In this document: piece by piece, positions 61,420 to 64,000 of the stretch
Layout of the letters: the number at the start of each line of letters is the position of its first letter
Numbering within the stretch: the first letter of the stretch is position 1
Origin: Halichoerus grypus
Taxonomy: Eukaryota; Chordata; Mammalia; Carnivora; Phocidae
Direction: 5' to 3'
DNA: 64,000 nucleotides
Assembly: GCF_964656455.1 (NCBI RefSeq)
Contig: NC_135719.1
Location: 74,426,283-74,490,282 of the forward strand
Notes under the pieces: generated by a model
Seen by the model: the letters and a program-made list of their open reading frames with translations, nothing else
Databases searched by the model: none
What the model was told of the DNA's origin: nothing
Program-made: the position numbers and the translations under genes

Positions 61420-62430
61420 GTTAAGGAACTTTTTTTTTGAAGGGAACAATCTCCATTTCAAAGAACTTTTTAGTCCAGGCTTTAAAAAACGCTTCACCAC
61501 TTTATTTTCCCAGGCTTCTCAAAATCCAGTATCAACAGTGACTCCTGAATTCAGCAACCCCAGTTTTGTTTTGTTTTGTTTTGTATTTGTTTTTAATATT
61601 TACATCAGAATGTTTCTCCCCCCATATGCTTTGCATCTAGCCCTGGTTGCGTGACATTAGTACATAACTATTTATTTATGGCAGCGTGGCCTGGAGTTGC
61701 CACCTGGCTAGTTTGTTGCTGACCCTGCCATGACTTTTACATGAAAGCTAGTTGACGATAAGCAGACACCACTTGATCCCCCATTCCTTTCTCCTTCCCC
61801 ACTTCACTCTTTGCAATTCACAGCCAACAGATTTTTATAGAAAACATCAGTTCAAGGATGTTTGCTCTAGTTATTTTTTATGGTAACTCTTCTCTCTGGC
61901 TCTTGTCCTGCATTCACCCTCACAACGGTTCAGGAAAAAGCCAGGTTTGTTTTTCTGGTTTTTATTTTTAACATGCTGGCAGTTTAAAATTTTGACCCAA
62001 ATCCAGTAGATTGTTTAAGAGTTAGCGCCAAGGGAAAAGCACAGTTATGTTGTTGTTTTCATTGGCAGTGACAGTAGTGTTGTTTATTAAGTACAAAATA
62101 GAAGCAAAGCAGAAATGTGGTCGAGGTGGTGGTGGTGTTTAGGTGTTTTTTATTTATTTATTTTTTTACATGAAATGCTCGGGGTAAGACGATTAATCCT
62201 TTGAGGCTCCCTTCTTCCCCCCCCCCCCGCCCGCTTACCCTCTGCTCCTCTATTCTGTCCCATCTCTCACATCACACTCCATGCCCCTCATCTGCCATAT
62301 TCCTTCTAGAGCTGCCTGCCTTTCCATTTCTGAAGTTCCCCTACTGTTTCTCAGTCAGTCAGTCAGTCAGCCAGTCAGTCAGTAATACCAACCACCCACT
62401 AAGTGAAGTAGGTCATGAAATGAAAACAAT
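61420..62430. other. upstream flank, unassigned; simple repeats
   Basis: (TTTTG)n at about 61563-61585, C-run of about 13 at 62217-62229, and a (CAGT)n run at 62351-62385. Otherwise no element recognised. Confidence 0.5.
62351..62385. repeat. (CAGT)n tetranucleotide microsatellite
   Basis: About eight cagt units with one variant (cagc). It gives the VSQSVSQSVS stretch in the frame at 62201-62440, which is not a gene. Confidence 0.95.
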
Positions 62431-62434
62431 ACCA

Positions 62435-62560
62435 AACTAAAAACACAAAGAACTAGCTACCTGTTTCAAATCAGTCATAAATTGTGTGGCCTTGACCCAG
62501 TGACAGCCTCTCTGATCCTGACTGTCCTCATTGTAACCTGAAGAAATGGAACTTTATAGT
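62435..62560 (+). repeat. MIR SINE fragment, plus strand
   Basis: 'gtgtggccttgacccagtga' then 'cagcctctctgatcctgactgtcctcattgtaacctg' follows the MIR core in sense. Confidence 0.6.
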
Positions 62561-63125
62561 TCTGATAGGGAGAAAGACTCTACGGATATGAAAAATGCGT
62601 ATGAAATCATAGCAAGAAAATGTGTCCGAGTGGGGAGTAGTACAGCTCCCTCGAAGAACCTCCAGCCCTGAAAGATGGGCTGGAATGAATGGCTTGACCA
62701 GATTTCTTTCTACAATTCCTGGACGCTGTGAATGATGAACAATTGTAAAGGAGTGTGGGGTTTGGCAGGAAGGCATCAGAAGGTCATTTCAAGAAGAGTG
62801 CTAAACACAAAGGACTAAAAATAAGAATGAGCCAAGTCACGCGCATGGGAAAGTTATTCTGGCTGGAGCAAAGAGTTCTAGGCAGAGTGAAAAGGAGTTG
62901 AAGATGCTTGACCTTGGAAAGAGTCAGTCTCATTTTTAAACAGTCTGTTGTTCACTGAATCTGCCAAATCCAATGCATGTTTTTTAAAAATAAATACTGA
63001 CATATTATTTTATTATATTTTAATGTCTGATTCTATTCATGGAAACTTGCTAAAGTCATCTCATTGCTTATTTTGAAGAAAAATAATTGAAGTCTACTAA
63101 CTGAATAAAGAAGGAGTTAATATTA
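62561..63125. other. upstream flank, nothing recognised
   Basis: Single-copy-looking sequence with a few CpGs (gtccgag, ctcgaag, ggacgct, cacgcgc). No gene evident; the minus-strand frame at 62528-62776 has no family signature. Confidence 0.4.
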
Positions 63126-63129
63126 TTTA

Positions 63130-63295
63130 AGCACCTGTGATGCTCAGACCTTATCCCATTAGTCCCTAATTTATAGGTTAAGAAACTGAAGCTCAAAGCG
63201 AGTAAAGGAGTTGCCAGTTAAGTGCCCAAACCGTGATTTGGATCCAAGCTAGCCTGACTGTAGGGCCTCATGTTCTCCATCACAGTGTACTTGTA
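63130..63295 (-). repeat. MIR SINE, minus strand
   Basis: Antisense MIR: 'tatttaagcacctgtgatgctcagaccttatccc', 'taatttataggttaagaaactgaagctcaaagcgag', 'gatttggatccaagctagcctgac'. Confidence 0.75.
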
Positions 63296-63299
63296 ATTC

Positions 63300-63935
63300 A
63301 AAAAGAAAAACTCTTTGATTGAGCTATCCTTAATTAGCATTTATGTCCTGAACCAGCTGGCCACTTTCTTTGGCTCCAGCGGTGCCTGCCGAAGAAGCAG
63401 TGACCTTCAATTTTGACATAACCAAACACACTCTAAAAAAAAAATTGTTTGGCCTCTTTGAATAGAAGAGATTGCATATTGTTCTCTTTTCCCTGTGAAG
63501 TACCACCTAAAGTGATGCATCTTTTGAAAGCAAAGTTTACATTTCCATACTCGTGGTCCATGAGTGACAGGTCATTTTATCCTGGTCCCAACATAACGCA
63601 AGCACTTAGTAGACAATAAAGATCAAAATAACTCAGTTGTTGAGGCTTGCAGAAATTACTTAACTTAATGACTTGAGGAAAACAGAAGAAAAAATACAGA
63701 AGGACATTCCACACCATGATGGTGAAGCAGTTAGAGAAGACCAAAACCCAGATGTTTGGTTGTTTCATGAAAGTCAGTGGTGAATGAACTCCTAGTTTGT
63801 CAAACCAGGTAGGCTGATTCCAGAAGGAGTTTGTGGTTGGTGGGGGTATCCACTGAAGACCTGTTACAAACAGAACCGGTGTCCTGAGCACACATCATTC
63901 AGAATGGTATCTCTGCAAGTCTTTGTTATTCAATA
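63300..63935. other. upstream flank, nothing recognised
   Basis: No gene or repeat identified. The minus-strand 104-codon frame at 63577-63891 is hydrophobic and irregular, with no recognisable family. Confidence 0.4.
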
Positions 63936-63939
63936 ACAC

Positions 63940-64000
63940 TAAGAGCCAGTTGCAGGTGGGGCGGGCGGCACTTACTAAAGGCAGGCACCATGCTAAGCAC
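63940..64000 (-). repeat. start of a MIR, minus strand (cut by window end)
   Basis: 'ggcaggcaccatgctaagcac' at the right edge is the antisense MIR tail phrase; the rest would lie beyond the window. Confidence 0.45.

Overview
The window is mammalian nuclear DNA, most likely from a caniform carnivoran. Evidence: at least nine tRNA-derived CAN-SINE (SINEC) copies of the 'gcctgggtggctcagt' type, most flanked by readable target-site duplications, and two 3'-UTR pieces of a carnivore L1. The L1 3'-UTR form ('ttaatcaccatacattacatc') reads to me more like an arctoid (bear, seal, mustelid) than a canid, which is a judgement from memory. Base composition is AT-rich and intronic. There are no prokaryotic-style genes; almost all open reading frames are chance or repeat-derived.

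The one gene I can name is CDIN1 (C15orf41, CDAN1-interacting nuclease 1), on the minus strand. Its promoter and first exons lie near 59.4-60.1 kb and the gene runs leftward off the window. Four coding exons are recognised by translation, splice sites and exact phase continuity: 59554-59454 (residues 1-34), 10017-9972 (34-49), 9082-9018 (50-71) and 1894-1834 (71-91). Together they encode the first 91 of about 281 residues without a frameshift or stop. The remaining exons, including the nuclease core, lie beyond position 1. A CpG island at about 59.38-60.18 kb marks the promoter. A probable upstream exon ending at 59774 carries an in-frame, strong-context ATG that would add 22 residues to the N terminus.

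Layout: 1-1833 intron after residue 91; 1895-9017 intron with L2, SINE and L1 relics; 9083-9971 short intron rich in MEIS/TGIF-type TGACAG cores; 10018-59453 a 49.4-kb intron with most of the repeats: an old antisense L1/HAL1-like element at 15.6-18.4 kb, L2 at 19.3-20.4 kb, an L1 3' end at 31.3-32.3 kb, a 200-N assembly gap at 40792-40991, and a dense repeat cluster at 53.2-58.2 kb that includes a decayed hAT (Buster/ZBED5-like) transposon. 60.2-64 kb is upstream flank with MIR and SINE copies.

Most notable observations: (1) a 60-bp inverted repeat (59/60 identical arms, 351-bp spacer) at 60945-61415, whose left arm sits inside an ancient MIR and looks like a local templated (template-switch) insertion copied from a second MIR; (2) the possible N-terminally extended CDIN1 start overlapping a YY1-like motif; (3) an unrecognised plus-strand reading frame at 12802-13068 preceded by a good splice-acceptor sequence. 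I did not find a convincing wholly new biological system; the window is chiefly one conserved gene plus repeat archaeology.
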